Positions 14,407 through 22,299 of a stretch of DNA of 37,960 nucleotides are shown piece after piece (position 1 is the stretch's first letter; every line of letters begins with the position of its first letter). Source of the DNA: Oscillospiraceae bacterium (GTDB lineage Bacteria > Bacillota > Clostridia > Oscillospirales > Ruminococcaceae). The notes below the pieces were generated by a model that ran no database searches, was not told the origin of the DNA, and was given only the letters and a program-made list of their open reading frames with translations. The position numbers and the translations under genes were made by a program. The stretch is taken from positions 1-37,960 of the forward strand of contig JAJQIF010000007.1 in NCBI GenBank assembly GCA_021199355.1, written 5' to 3'.

Positions 14407-15606
14407 ATGGCAAAGCAAAAATTTGAAAGAAACAAGCCCCACGTTAACGTAGGTACCATCGGACACGTTGACCACGGCAAGACCACCCTCACCGCTGCAA
14501 TCACCAAGGTTCTGGCTATGAAGGGTCAGGCAAAGTTTGAGGCTTACGATATGATCGATAAGGCTCCTGAGGAGAGAGAGCGTGGTATCACCATCAACAC
14601 CGCTCACGTTGAGTATGAGACTGACAACCGTCACTATGCTCACGTTGACTGCCCCGGTCATGCTGACTATGTAAAGAACATGATCACCGGTGCTGCTCAG
14701 ATGGACGGCGCAATCCTCGTAGTTGCTGCTTCTGATGGACCTATGGCTCAGACCAGAGAGCACATCCTTCTCGCACGTCAGGTTGGCGTTCCTGCAATCG
14801 TTGTTTTCATGAACAAGGTTGACCAGGTTGACGACCCTGAGCTCCTCGAGCTCGTTGAGATGGACATCCGTGACCTTCTCTCGTCCTACGACTTCCCCGG
14901 CGACGACATCCCGATCATCAAGGGCTCTGCTCTTCAGGCACTCGAGTCCACTTCCACCGATCCCGACGCTCCCGAGTATGCTTGCATCAAGGAACTCATG
15001 GACGCTGTAGACTCCTATATTCCTACTCCTGACCGTAAGGCTGATATGCCGTTCCTTATGCCTGTTGAGGACACCATGACCATCACCGGACGTGGTACCG
15101 TTGCAACCGGTAGAGTTGAGCGTGGACAGGTTAAGCTCGGCGACGAAGTTGAGATCATCGGTCTCACCGAAGAGAGAGCTAAGACCGTTGTTACCGGTCT
15201 TGAAATGTTCAGAAAGACCCTCGACTATGCAGAGGCAGGCGACAACATCGGCGCACTTCTTCGTGGTGTTCAGAGAAAGGACATCGAAAGAGGACAGGTT
15301 CTCTGCAAGCCCGGATCCATCCATCCTTTGACCAAGTTCAAGGGACAGGTTTACGTTCTTAAGAAGGAAGAGGGCGGACGTCATACTCCGTTCTTCACCA
15401 ACTACAGACCTCAGTTCTATTTCAGAACCACTGACGTTACCGGCACCATCACCCTTCCTGAAGGAAAGGAAATGTGCATGCCCGGCGACAACGTTGAGAT
15501 CAGCGTTGAGCTTATCACCCCGATTGCTATCGAGAACGGACTCCGCTTCGCTATCCGTGAAGGCGGCAGAACCGTTGGCTCAGGCGTTGTTATCGCAACC
15601 GAATGA
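14407..15606 (+). CDS. tuf: Elongation factor Tu
   Basis: A 399-residue EF-Tu. GTP motifs are [24 protein letters not shown] and NKVDQ. Domains II and III follow with [12 protein letters not shown] and the C-terminal [12 protein letters not shown]-Tu carries aminoacyl-tRNA to the ribosome as a GTP complex. The ATG at 14407 has AGGGAGG upstream. NKVD in place of the common NKCD is a known variant among Clostridia and other groups. Codon use is strongly biased (for example GTT, GAC, AAG), as expected for a very highly expressed gene. Confidence 0.98.
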   Translation: MAKQKFERNKPHVNVGTIGHVDHGKTTLTAAITKVLAMKGQAKFEAYDMIDKAPEERERGITINTAHVEYETDNRHYAHVDCPGHADYVKNMITGAAQMDGAILVVAASDGPMAQTREHILLARQVGVPAIVVFMNKVDQVDDPELLELVEMDIRDLLSSYDFPGDDIPIIKGSALQALESTSTDPDAPEYACIKELMDAVDSYIPTPDRKADMPFLMPVEDTMTITGRGTVATGRVERGQVKLGDEVEIIGLTEERAKTVVTGLEMFRKTLDYAEAGDNIGALLRGVQRKDIERGQVLCKPGSIHPLTKFKGQVYVLKKEEGGRHTPFFTNYRPQFYFRTTDVTGTITLPEGKEMCMPGDNVEISVELITPIAIENGLRFAIREGGRTVGSGVVIATE

Positions 15607-15635
15607 TAAAGACATTTTCTTGACCCCTTTGTTGA

Positions 15636-15680
15636 CCGAAGGCGCAGATGCTCGCAAGAGCGTTTGCGCCTTCGGGTTTT
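15636..15680 (+). terminator. Strong intrinsic terminator after tuf
   Basis: An 11-bp stem CCGAAGGCGCA (15636-15646) pairs with TGCGCCTTCGG (15665-15675), with an inner GCTC-GCAA-GAGC hairpin, then GTTTT. It closes the str operon. Confidence 0.92.
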
Positions 15681-15695
15681 ATGGGAAACCCCTCC

Positions 15696-15732
15696 ACCGG
15701 CTTCGCCGGTCCCCCTCCCCTTTCAGGGGAGG
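15696..15732. repeat. Intergenic double-hairpin repeat (REP-like), copy 1
   Basis: ACCGGC-TTC-GCCGGT (15696-15710) is followed at once by CCTCCCC-TTTCA-GGGGAGG (15714-15732). The order, a short hairpin with a TTC loop followed by a C-run/G-run hairpin, matches the element at 34616-34652 in design, though the bases differ. This suggests a dispersed intergenic repeat family. Confidence 0.6.
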
Positions 15733-15756
15733 CTTTAAATTTTTCCAAAAAAATGC

Positions 15757-15785
15757 TTGACAACCGCTACTCTCTGTGATATGAT
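15757..15785 (+). promoter_or_regulatory. Promoter of the SPFH-RHH operon
   Basis: TTGACA (15757-15762), 17-base spacer, TATGAT (15780-15785). The predicted start is about 15792, inside the palindrome that follows. Confidence 0.85.
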
Positions 15786-15822
15786 AGTGATATCAAAATG
15801 ATATCACTTCGTGAGTGATGTC
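15786..15822 (+). promoter_or_regulatory. Palindromic operator over the transcription start
   Basis: AGTGATATCA (15786-15795), AAA, then TGATATCACT (15799-15808) is a perfect 10-bp inverted repeat directly after the -10. The right arm (15800-15808) can also pair with AGTGATGTC (15814-15822), forming an alternative hairpin. The position suggests a repressor site; candidates include a GntR-type regulator or the RHH protein of the same operon. Confidence 0.65.
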
Positions 15823-15842
15823 GCGAAAGGACGGAATATGTT

Positions 15843-16907
15843 ATGGCAAATATTAATGTTGGAATGACGGAGTTTCCGGTTAAGAAAGTGAAGAAGGGAA
15901 TGCCGGTGCTACTGGGGACTATCTTCGGGCTGATTCTGGCGGTGCTTCTCATTATTGCGGGAGGCATAATGCTGGATGGCGAAAGCTTTGCTGAATTCGT
16001 TATCGGAGCTGTGCTTCTGGTTGTCGGGATTATCTGGTGCTGTGTAGGTTGGATTCCGATTATGGGCTTGAAGGTTCTCAAGCCGCAGGAGGCAAGAGTG
16101 CTCACCCTCTTCGGAAAGTATGTCGGAACGCTTAAGGGAGATGGATTCTACTATGTTAATCCTTTCTGCGTGTCCTTCAATCCGGCAGGAAGAACGAAGC
16201 TCAGCCAGTCGGGAGACGTTGCGGGAGCGAAGAACACCCAGACTGCGCCTGTTTTTGTGAACTCCTCGGGCGAGATTCACATCAGCTCAGCCGAGACGAA
16301 AATCTCCCTCAAGATCATGACCCTCAACAACTCAAGGCAGAAAATCAACGACTGCCTCGGCAACCCGATTGAAATCGGAATTGCCGTTATGTGGAGAGTT
16401 GTCGACACGGCGAAGGCGGTCTTCAACGTCGATAACTATAAAGAGTATCTTTCGCTTCAGTGCGACTCGGCTCTTCGTGAAATCGTCAAGATGTACCCTT
16501 ACGATGTCGCTCCGAATGTTGACACCACGGGCGATGGAATCGCTGACGAGGGAAGCCTCAGAGGCTCGAGCGAGATTGTCGCCGCAAGAATCAAGGACAG
16601 AATTCAGCAGAGGGTCGACGATGCGGGTCTCGAAATCGTCGAGGCGAGAATCACATACTTGGCATATGCTCCCGAGATTGCGGCTGTGATGCTCCAACGT
16701 CAGCAGGCTTCGGCTATAATCGACGCAAGAAAGATGATAGTTGACGGAGCCGTCGGCATGGTCGAGATGGCTCTTGAGAGAATCAACGAAGGCGGGCTCG
16801 TGAACCTGGACGACGAGAGAAAGGCGGCAATGGTCTCGAATCTTCTCGTAGTTCTCTGCGGCAATCACGATGCACAGCCGGTGGTGAACTCCGGCAGCTT
16901 GTATTAG
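15843..16907 (+). CDS. SPFH (stomatin/prohibitin/flotillin) domain membrane protein
   Basis: A 354-residue protein. Two hydrophobic segments (about 22-43 and 50-74) form a hairpin at the N-terminus. The SPFH region follows, starting LKPQEARVLTLFGKYVGT and continuing with GIAVMWRVVDTAKAVFNVDNY, SALREIVKMYP, a helix DRIQQRVDDAGLEIVEARIT and a C-terminal ALERINEGGLV. SPFH proteins assemble into membrane-bound rings or scaffolds that organise lipids or proteases; no specific partner can be named. The ATG at 15843 has AAAGGACGG upstream. A tight promoter-operator controls it, and the next gene encodes a ribbon-helix-helix protein 18 bases downstream. The pairing of SPFH and small DNA-binding protein suggests a membrane-stress type response, which is an inference. 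Confidence 0.88.
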   Translation: MANINVGMTEFPVKKVKKGMPVLLGTIFGLILAVLLIIAGGIMLDGESFAEFVIGAVLLVVGIIWCCVGWIPIMGLKVLKPQEARVLTLFGKYVGTLKGDGFYYVNPFCVSFNPAGRTKLSQSGDVAGAKNTQTAPVFVNSSGEIHISSAETKISLKIMTLNNSRQKINDCLGNPIEIGIAVMWRVVDTAKAVFNVDNYKEYLSLQCDSALREIVKMYPYDVAPNVDTTGDGIADEGSLRGSSEIVAARIKDRIQQRVDDAGLEIVEARITYLAYAPEIAAVMLQRQQASAIIDARKMIVDGAVGMVEMALERINEGGLVNLDDERKAAMVSNLLVVLCGNHDAQPVVNSGSLY

Positions 16908-16925
16908 AATCAGGATGATGGATAG

Positions 16926-17177
16926 ATGGCTGATAAAAAAGCAGTACCTTTAAGGATTTCGGAGAAGCTCTACAGCGACCTCGCCGCATGGGCTGAAGAC
17001 GATTTCCGCTCCCTCAACGGGCAGATTGAATACCTCCTCACGGAATGTGTCAAGCAACGCCGTCGCAACGGCGGTTATGTCGGGAAGGAGATTGACAAGC
17101 CGCTTGAGGTGGATTTGAGTGATACCAATGGCAATGCCACTGGCATTGCCAATGCAAAAAAGACCGAGCAAGATTAG
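16926..17177 (+). CDS. Arc-type ribbon-helix-helix protein
   Basis: An 83-residue protein. The beta strand VPLRISEKLYSDL, followed by two helices (AAWAEDDFRSLNGQIEYLL), is the ribbon-helix-helix fold of the Arc/MetJ class, which binds DNA as a dimer through the strand. The tail from about residue 52 is polar and probably disordered. It starts 18 bases after the SPFH gene, so one mRNA is likely. No toxin gene is next to it, so an antitoxin role is not supported; autoregulation of the SPFH operon through the palindrome at 15786-15808 is possible. The end of the gene contains a perfect inverted repeat (17130-17150) that encodes part of the tail. Confidence 0.8.
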   Translation: MADKKAVPLRISEKLYSDLAAWAEDDFRSLNGQIEYLLTECVKQRRRNGGYVGKEIDKPLEVDLSDTNGNATGIANAKKTEQD

Positions 17178-17193
17178 CCTCGCTCGGCTTTTT
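17164..17193. terminator. Bidirectional terminator between RHH gene and alcohol dehydrogenase
   Basis: CCGAGC (17164-17169) pairs with GCTCGG (17182-17187). CTTTTTG follows on the plus strand, and a run of Ts follows on the minus strand (from the As at 17156-17161). The stop codon of the RHH gene lies in the loop. It serves both convergent genes. Confidence 0.8.
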
Positions 17194-17215
17194 GTTTATT
17201 GTGGAAGAAACTATC

Positions 17216-18388
17216 TTACAGGCACATTTCGTAAATCTTTTCGACGTCGGTGGGGGTGAGGTTCTTGAGACCTGTGATGACGCCGCCGGCGCAGGCGTGC
17301 TCTGCCATAGCCTTGAAATGGGTGGTGTCGATTCCGAGGTCACTTAGATTCGGCTTTAAGCCCAGGGTCTCGAAGCAGAACTTCGAGCAGGCTTCGATTG
17401 CCTTCTTTGCGCCGTCCATCGGGCTAAGTGAGGGCTCCGTTCCGAAAACGGTTACGCCGAAGCGCTGGATTGCGGGAGCGGTTTCTTCATCCAGAATATA
17501 GCTGAGCCAGCGGGGAGTGAGGATTGCCAAGCCGTGACCGTGGGTGATGTCGTAGTAGGCGGAGAGCTCGTGCTCCATCGCGTGGCAGGCACAGCCGTGG
17601 ACGGTTCCGCCATCGAGAATGGTGTTGAGCGCCATCGAGGACGCCCACATAAGGTTGGCTCTCGCCTCGTAGTTCTCCGGCTCCTTCATCGCAATCGGCG
17701 CCCACTTGACGACGGTGCGCATGACCGCCTCCTGCATTTCAAGAAGCAGGTCGAAAGTCGCATCTCCGGCGAGGTAGTAGTTGTCGAGAACATGGTTGAA
17801 GATGTCGAAGGCTCCGCATGCGGTCTGGTAGGACGGCAGGGTGTAGCTGTATTCGGGGTTCTCGAAGGCGACCCTCGGGATGAGCGCCGAGCCGCCGAGA
17901 CCGATTTTTTCGTTGGTGTCCATATTCGAGATGACCGCCCAAGCGTCCATCTCGGAGCCGGTTGCGGCGTTCGTGAGAATCGCGACGACGGGGAGAGCAT
18001 CCGTGACCCAGACTCCGCCGGAAACGAGCTTCCAGACGTCGCCGCCCTCGGTCTTTGCCGCCGCCGCAACGCCCTTGGCACAGTCGATGGTGGAGCCGCC
18101 ACCTGCCGCAAGCACAACGTCAATGCCTTCACGCTTGCAGATTTCTGCGCCCTTGTTGGCGGTCGAATGCCTCGGGTTCGGCTCAACTCCCGAAAGCTCG
18201 AAGAGCTCGATGCCGTTATCTTTGCAGAGAGTGACTATTTCGTCATAAAGCCCGTTGCGCTTGATAGAGCCGCCGCCGTAGACGAGGAGAACCTTATTGC
18301 CGAAAGCCTTGAGCTCCGCCGGCAGATTCTTAAGATGGCTCTTGCCGAAATAAACCTTGTCTGGATTGTGGAAAATAAAGTCGTTCAT
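17216..18388 (-). CDS. Iron-containing alcohol dehydrogenase (butanol dehydrogenase/YqhD-like)
   Basis: A 390-residue group III alcohol dehydrogenase. The N-terminal nucleotide-binding part has LLVYGGGSIKRNGLY and AAGGGSTIDCAKG; the middle has NAATGSEMDAWAV. Metal ligands are expected in FDIFNHVLDNYY and in MEHELSAYYDITHGHGLA (Asp and three His). It reduces aldehydes to alcohols, usually with NADPH in the YqhD/BdhA branch, which the overall sequence resembles most; cofactor preference is not proven. The ATG at 18388 has GGAGGT upstream on the minus strand. Its own promoter overlaps the end of the flavodoxin-AKR gene, and no terminator separates the two, so read-through is possible. In a fermenting anaerobe it would dispose of reducing power. 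Confidence 0.93.
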   Translation of the reverse strand: MNDFIFHNPDKVYFGKSHLKNLPAELKAFGNKVLLVYGGGSIKRNGLYDEIVTLCKDNGIELFELSGVEPNPRHSTANKGAEICKREGIDVVLAAGGGSTIDCAKGVAAAAKTEGGDVWKLVSGGVWVTDALPVVAILTNAATGSEMDAWAVISNMDTNEKIGLGGSALIPRVAFENPEYSYTLPSYQTACGAFDIFNHVLDNYYLAGDATFDLLLEMQEAVMRTVVKWAPIAMKEPENYEARANLMWASSMALNTILDGGTVHGCACHAMEHELSAYYDITHGHGLAILTPRWLSYILDEETAPAIQRFGVTVFGTEPSLSPMDGAKKAIEACSKFCFETLGLKPNLSDLGIDTTHFKAMAEHACAGGVITGLKNLTPTDVEKIYEMCL

Positions 18389-18422
18389 GTGTGTACCTCC
18401 GTTTGTATTTTTTGTTGAGATT

Positions 18423-18452
18423 ATTATAGCAGAATTATGCGATATACGTCAA
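18423..18452 (-). promoter_or_regulatory. Promoter of the alcohol dehydrogenase gene
   Basis: On the minus strand: TTGACG (18452-18447), 18-base spacer, TATAAT (18428-18423). The -35 overlaps the stop codon of the upstream flavodoxin-AKR gene (18451-18449). Confidence 0.75.
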
Positions 18453-19978
18453 TACCAGTCGTGCTTTTCGTTTCTGTCCAATGCGTTGATGGCTTCCATC
18501 TCTTTGTCTGTGAGCTCAAAGCCGAAGAGGTCGAGATTCTCTCTTATGTGTTCGGGGTCGCTCGAGCCGGGGATTACGACTACGCCCTTCTGGAGATTCC
18601 ATCGAAGGATTACCTGCGCTGAGGAAACTCCGTGAGCTTCGGCGATGGCGACAATCGTCTCGTCGTTAAGAAGCTCGGAGGTGTGACCTCTTCCGCCGAG
18701 GGGATACCAGCCCTGAACGACGATTCCGAGGCTCTGGATGTATGGAATCACGTCGTTTTCCTGATAGTATGGGTGGATTTCGTTCTGGACGAGTGCGGGA
18801 GTGATGTTCACCTGCGGCAGGAATTCTTCAAGCTCTTCGACATACCAGTTTGAAAGCCCGATTGAGCGGACCTTGCCGTCGGCAACCGCCTGCTCAAGGG
18901 CAAGATACGCTTCAACATCGCCGTCGCCCGGGTGATGAAGAATTATCATGTCGATATAGTCGAGCCCCATCCGCTCGAGAGCGTCGTCGATGGCTTCTGC
19001 GGCGTAGGAATACTGTGTCGGATAGAGCTTCGTGATGACGAAAATCTCTTCGCGAGGGACGTCGGAACTTAGGATAGCTTCACCGACTGCGGCTTCGTTG
19101 CCGTACATATAAGCGGTGTCGATGAGCCGTCCTCCGGCTTCAAGAAGTGCGGCGATTGATACTGCGCACTCTTCGTCCGAAAGGCTGTAGGTCCCGAGAC
19201 CCACAATCGGCATTTCGTAGCCGCTGTTAAGAAGAACGGTTTTTGTTTCAAAGTTGAATATGCCCACTTCGGACATTTTGCTTGCCTCGCTTTCCGGTAA
19301 ATCCAAGCTTTCAACCCATTCGATAACATCATCTTCGGTTGCGTCCCCTGAGAACCGTCTGCCGTCGTCCCATGTAACAGAATCGGAGACGAGCGAGTGC
19401 AGGTTTTCGGCGCTTGAGCCGATGCCACTTGAGTGCGAGGTGCAGAAGGGGATGATGGTGACATTTCCGAAATCATAGCTTTCAAGGAAAGTATAGATTA
19501 TCTTCGGAGCCTGACCGTGCCAGATGGGGTAGCCCAAGAAAATGATGTCGTAATCTTCGATATTTTCAACCGAGCCCGAGATTTCGGGACGGGCGGAGTC
19601 GTCGCTCTGCTCTTGGTCTGCCCGACCGCCGGTGTAGTATGCCAGGGCTTCTTCCGTATATGGGTCGGCGGCGACTATTTCGTAGAGGTCTGCGCCGGTA
19701 TAGTCGGCGATCCATTCGGCTATTTGCTCGGTGGTGTTGGTGCAGGAGAAATATGCGACGAGGATTTTGACTTCGGATGCTTCGGGCGTTTCGGTTGTCG
19801 CTTCGGTGCTTTCGCTTTCCGTCTCGGATTCCGACTCGGAAGTGGCTTCTGTGGTTTCTGTCGTGGCTTTGGTGACTGCATCGGTTTGCTCTTCCGAAGC
19901 GGTTTCCGTACCACAGGATGTGAGCAAAAGGGCTGAGAGCAGAATTGCTGAAAGCAACATCGCAACAAGTTTCTTCAT
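18449..19978 (-). CDS. Secreted lipoprotein: flavodoxin-like domain fused to aldo/keto reductase
   Basis: A 509-residue protein with three parts. (1) A lipoprotein signal, MKKLVAMLLSAILL, ending in LLTSC with lipidated Cys22, then a Thr/Ser/Glu-rich linker (about 25-68). (2) A flavodoxin-like domain (about 69-225) with an FMN phosphate loop SCTNTTEQIA and the later FLGYPIWHGQ. (3) An aldo/keto reductase domain (about 243-509) with the full catalytic tetrad D287, Y292 (DTAYMYGNE), K317 (VITKLYP) and H348 (IILHHP). The ATG at 19978 has GGAGGT 7 bases upstream; an earlier in-frame ATG overlaps that site. AKRs normally use cytosolic NADPH, so an exported version joined to a flavin domain is unusual. 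It is divergent from a LysR gene that probably controls it. Confidence 0.88.
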   Translation of the reverse strand: MKKLVAMLLSAILLSALLLTSCGTETASEEQTDAVTKATTETTEATSESESETESESTEATTETPEASEVKILVAYFSCTNTTEQIAEWIADYTGADLYEIVAADPYTEEALAYYTGGRADQEQSDDSARPEISGSVENIEDYDIIFLGYPIWHGQAPKIIYTFLESYDFGNVTIIPFCTSHSSGIGSSAENLHSLVSDSVTWDDGRRFSGDATEDDVIEWVESLDLPESEASKMSEVGIFNFETKTVLLNSGYEMPIVGLGTYSLSDEECAVSIAALLEAGGRLIDTAYMYGNEAAVGEAILSSDVPREEIFVITKLYPTQYSYAAEAIDDALERMGLDYIDMIILHHPGDGDVEAYLALEQAVADGKVRSIGLSNWYVEELEEFLPQVNITPALVQNEIHPYYQENDVIPYIQSLGIVVQGWYPLGGRGHTSELLNDETIVAIAEAHGVSSAQVILRWNLQKGVVVIPGSSDPEHIRENLDLFGFELTDKEMEAINALDRNEKHDWY

Positions 19979-20016
19979 CGCTGTTACCTCCATATCTATA
20001 TTTTTGGGTCAATATT

Positions 20017-20045
20017 ATTATAGCATGGCACTTGCTCAATATCAA
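20017..20045 (-). promoter_or_regulatory. Promoter of the flavodoxin-AKR gene
   Basis: On the minus strand: TTGATA (20045-20040), 17-base spacer, TATAAT (20022-20017). Confidence 0.8.
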
Positions 20046-20055
20046 ATATGTATGT

Positions 20056-20069
20056 TATATCGGGATATA
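20056..20069. promoter_or_regulatory. Candidate LysR operator in the divergent intergenic region
   Basis: TATATC-GG-GATATA is an inverted repeat placed between the -35 boxes of the two divergent promoters (20045 and 20073). This is the usual place for a LysR-type activation and autorepression site. Confidence 0.6.
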
Positions 20070-20072
20070 TAC

Positions 20073-20101
20073 TTGAAAAGTATGAGAAACTGTGATAGAA
20101 T
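20073..20101 (+). promoter_or_regulatory. Promoter of the LysR gene
   Basis: TTGAAA (20073-20078), 17-base spacer, TAGAAT (20096-20101) with a TG extension. Confidence 0.75.
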
Positions 20102-20120
20102 AGATGCAGGAGGGATAGCA

Positions 20121-21071
20121 ATGGACATACGGTCGCTTCAATATTTTCTGGCGGTTGCCCGGGAAGAGAGCATCACAAAAGCCGCCGAGACGCTTCATAT
20201 GACTCAGCCGCCGCTTTCAAGGGCGATTAAGGACCTCGAGGACGAGCTCGGGAAACAGTTATTTATCCGTGGGAGCAGAAAAGTTACCCTGACGGACGAC
20301 GGCATGCTTCTTCGGGGACGTGCAGAAGAGCTCATAGACCTGATGGAGAAGACAAAAAACGAGATGATTTCCTCCGATTACGACATAAGCGGCGATGTTT
20401 ATATCGGCGGCGGGGAGTCGGAGGCGATTTCTTTTTTGGCTGATGCCGCCTGCGAGCTCCAGAAGAAGTACCCGAATATTCACTATCACATCTATGCCGG
20501 AGATGGCGAGCAGGTCGCGGAAAGGCTCGACAAGGGGCTCATCGACTTCGGGCTTTTGGTTGCTGAGCCGACAGGGTTTGAAAAGTATGACTATATTCGT
20601 CTCCCTACAAAAGACACCTGGGGAGTGCTCATGCGGGACGACAGCCCGCTTGCGGGAAAGGACTGCATAACGGCGGAAGACCTCTGGGACAAGCCGCTGA
20701 TTGTCTCGCAACAGGCTTCGAAAACCGGCGAGATGTTCCGTTGGCTTAAAAAGAACGAGGACGAGCTGAATATTGTCCTCAAGTATGACCTGATTTACAA
20801 CGCCTCGCAGTTCGTGAAATCGGGATTCGGCTATCTCATCGGGCTTGACAGGCTCATCAACACGTCGGGCGACAGCGGGCTCTGCTTCAAGCCGGTATAC
20901 CCCACATGGGAATCGGATTTATACTTCGTCTGGAAAAAGTATCAGGTCTTCTCGAGGGCGTCGGCGGCGTATCTCGGAGCTATGCAGACAATCACAGAGT
21001 TATTAGCTCTTAATTCGACACAAAATAACAGAAATTCAGACATAACAGAGGGGGATCAATATGAAAAATAG
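20121..21071 (+). CDS. LysR-family transcriptional regulator
   Basis: A 316-residue LysR protein. The N-terminal helix-turn-helix is typical: MDIRSLQYFLAVAREESIT, AAETLHMTQPPLSRAIKDLE, ELGKQLFIRGSRKVTLT. A linker helix and a two-lobed effector domain follow (about 90-300). The ATG at 20121 has AGGAGGG 6 bases upstream. LysR proteins respond to small molecules and usually act on a divergent gene; here that is the flavodoxin-AKR lipoprotein, with a candidate site at 20056-20069. The effector is unknown; a redox-active metabolite or aldehyde would fit the target. The last codons overlap the start of the following membrane-protein gene by 11 bases. Confidence 0.92.
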   Translation: MDIRSLQYFLAVAREESITKAAETLHMTQPPLSRAIKDLEDELGKQLFIRGSRKVTLTDDGMLLRGRAEELIDLMEKTKNEMISSDYDISGDVYIGGGESEAISFLADAACELQKKYPNIHYHIYAGDGEQVAERLDKGLIDFGLLVAEPTGFEKYDYIRLPTKDTWGVLMRDDSPLAGKDCITAEDLWDKPLIVSQQASKTGEMFRWLKKNEDELNIVLKYDLIYNASQFVKSGFGYLIGLDRLINTSGDSGLCFKPVYPTWESDLYFVWKKYQVFSRASAAYLGAMQTITELLALNSTQNNRNSDITEGDQYEK

Positions 21072-21702
21072 CTTCATCGAGAGATACCGCACCGACTATG
21101 AATTCAGGACTTTCTCCTCGGCATGGCTGTCGCTTGGGATAACCGTCGGGTTCGCCGCGTATAACGGCTACCTCGGGATAGCGAAGGGCTCGCTCTGGCA
21201 TGGGAGCATTGCAGGGTACTACATAATCCTTGCAATTATCCGGGAGATAATTCTTCTTTCGGAGAGGAAAATCAGGACGCAGGAGAATAGAAACAAGGCT
21301 CGGCTTCGGACATTTCGGGTGAGCTCGGCGTTTCTTCTGCTCCTCAATATCGCACTTATCTGCCCGATTGCGCTGATGGTGATGTTCGAGAAGCCGGTGG
21401 GCTACCCTCTTTACGTTGCCATAGCGATGGCGGCGTACACGACCTACAAGATAATCATGGCGTCGGTGAATTTCGGGAGCAAAAAGAAAAAGCTCTCGGG
21501 AAATATCTTAATCTCGGAGCTTCGGGCGATAAACCTTATTGATGCGATTGTGTCGGTGATGTCGCTTCAGAATACGCTAATAATGGTGAACGGCGGCGCC
21601 GAGAGCATGCTGACGCTGTCCGCAATCACAAGCGGCGCGATGTATGCCTTGGTCCTCGTGATTACAATCAGGCTTCTTATGACAAAAACCCGTGCGGGAT
21701 AG
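21061..21702 (+). CDS. Multi-span membrane protein of unknown function
   Basis: A 213-residue protein with about six hydrophobic segments (about 20-38, 45-62, 82-101, 108-125, 150-168, 185-205). I do not recognise its family. Charged loops (RKIRTQENRNKARLRTFR, GSKKKKLSG) are rich in Lys and Arg, as expected on the cytoplasmic side. The ATG at 21061 overlaps the LysR stop, so it is translated from the LysR mRNA. It is followed by a bidirectional terminator. A role linked to the LysR regulon (transport or sensing) is only guessed from position. Confidence 0.7.
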   Translation: MKNSFIERYRTDYEFRTFSSAWLSLGITVGFAAYNGYLGIAKGSLWHGSIAGYYIILAIIREIILLSERKIRTQENRNKARLRTFRVSSAFLLLLNIALICPIALMVMFEKPVGYPLYVAIAMAAYTTYKIIMASVNFGSKKKKLSGNILISELRAINLIDAIVSVMSLQNTLIMVNGGAESMLTLSAITSGAMYALVLVITIRLLMTKTRAG

Positions 21703-21716
21703 TCCACACGGGCTTT
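21689..21716. terminator. Bidirectional terminator between convergent genes
   Basis: CCCGTG (21689-21694) pairs with CACGGG (21707-21712) with further partial pairing inside. CTTTTC follows on the plus strand and, on the minus strand, GGTTTTTG. The stop codon of the membrane-protein gene is in the loop. Confidence 0.8.
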
Positions 21717-21718
21717 TC

Positions 21719-22231
21719 TTATGCGATTTTTATCTGACAGACCGCCATCGCCTTGAGGGCGTTTTCGTGGCTTTCGGGGCTCACGCCGGCACAGCAGGAG
21801 CTGTCGACCGTTATCGGAACCTCGGGGAATGCCGCCTTGAGAATCATTGCGTTCGAGATGACGCAGATGTCGGTGCAGAGCCCGACGAGCTCGATTGACT
21901 CGAGATTCGGAATCCCGGCAAGCACCTTCGGAAGCTCGGTCGAGCCGAACGACGGCTTGTCGACGACAGTTGATCCCTCGGCATAAACTCCGTCGGCGAT
22001 TTCCCAGCCTTCGGTGCCCCTGACGCAGTGGACGACGGGCAGGTTCTTGCCCTCCTGAGTGGAGAGATAGTCTTCGGTGTGGGTGTCACGGGTATAGATG
22101 ACCGTCCCGCCGGAAGCGAGATATTCCGAAACTTTTTTCTTCACGTTCGGGACGATTGAAACCGCTTCCGCAGTGCCTAAAGCACCGTCGATGAAGTCGT
22201 TTTGCATGTCGATTACTATTAGTGCGTTCAT
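21719..22231 (-). CDS. Isochorismatase-family cysteine hydrolase, nicotinamidase-like
   Basis: A 170-residue protein. The catalytic triad of the family is visible: D8 (LIVIDMQNDF), K92 (VVDKPSFGS) and C123 (GLCTDICVISN). Metal ligands typical of nicotinamidases are present at D49 and H51 (TRDTH) and H68 (PVVHC). The cis-peptide region precedes C123. This fits PncA-type nicotinamidase, which converts nicotinamide to nicotinic acid for NAD salvage, better than isochorismatase. It is shorter than typical PncA (about 180-215 residues), so substrate is not certain. The ATG at 22231 has GGAGG 6 bases upstream on the minus strand. It is divergent from a flavin reductase-like gene. Confidence 0.85.
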   Translation of the reverse strand: MNALIVIDMQNDFIDGALGTAEAVSIVPNVKKKVSEYLASGGTVIYTRDTHTEDYLSTQEGKNLPVVHCVRGTEGWEIADGVYAEGSTVVDKPSFGSTELPKVLAGIPNLESIELVGLCTDICVISNAMILKAAFPEVPITVDSSCCAGVSPESHENALKAMAVCQIKIA

Positions 22232-22279
22232 AGTGATCCTCCACTTCTTACAAAAATGTTGGTACTTGAAATTATTACA

Positions 22280-22299
22280 ATTATATGATACCATATAAT
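22280..22299. promoter_or_regulatory. Inverted repeat in the divergent hydrolase/flavin reductase promoter region
   Basis: ATTATATG (22280-22287), ATAC, CATATAAT (22292-22299) is a perfect 8-bp inverted repeat. Its right arm contains TATAAT (22294-22299), a possible -10 for the plus-strand gene; a good -35 is not evident. It may be an operator shared by both genes or simply two A/T-rich -10 boxes. Confidence 0.45.

Noticed and set aside
14389-15384. A 331-codon open frame on the minus strand opposite tuf
   Set aside because: It arises from tuf codon bias; it has no ribosome binding site and no domain.
16926-17177. Antitoxin of a type II toxin-antitoxin pair
   Set aside because: No toxin gene is adjacent; the partner in the operon is an SPFH membrane protein.
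17534-18418. A 294-codon open frame opposite the alcohol dehydrogenase
   Set aside because: It is a shadow of a clearly functional gene; its composition is implausible and no start signal is present.
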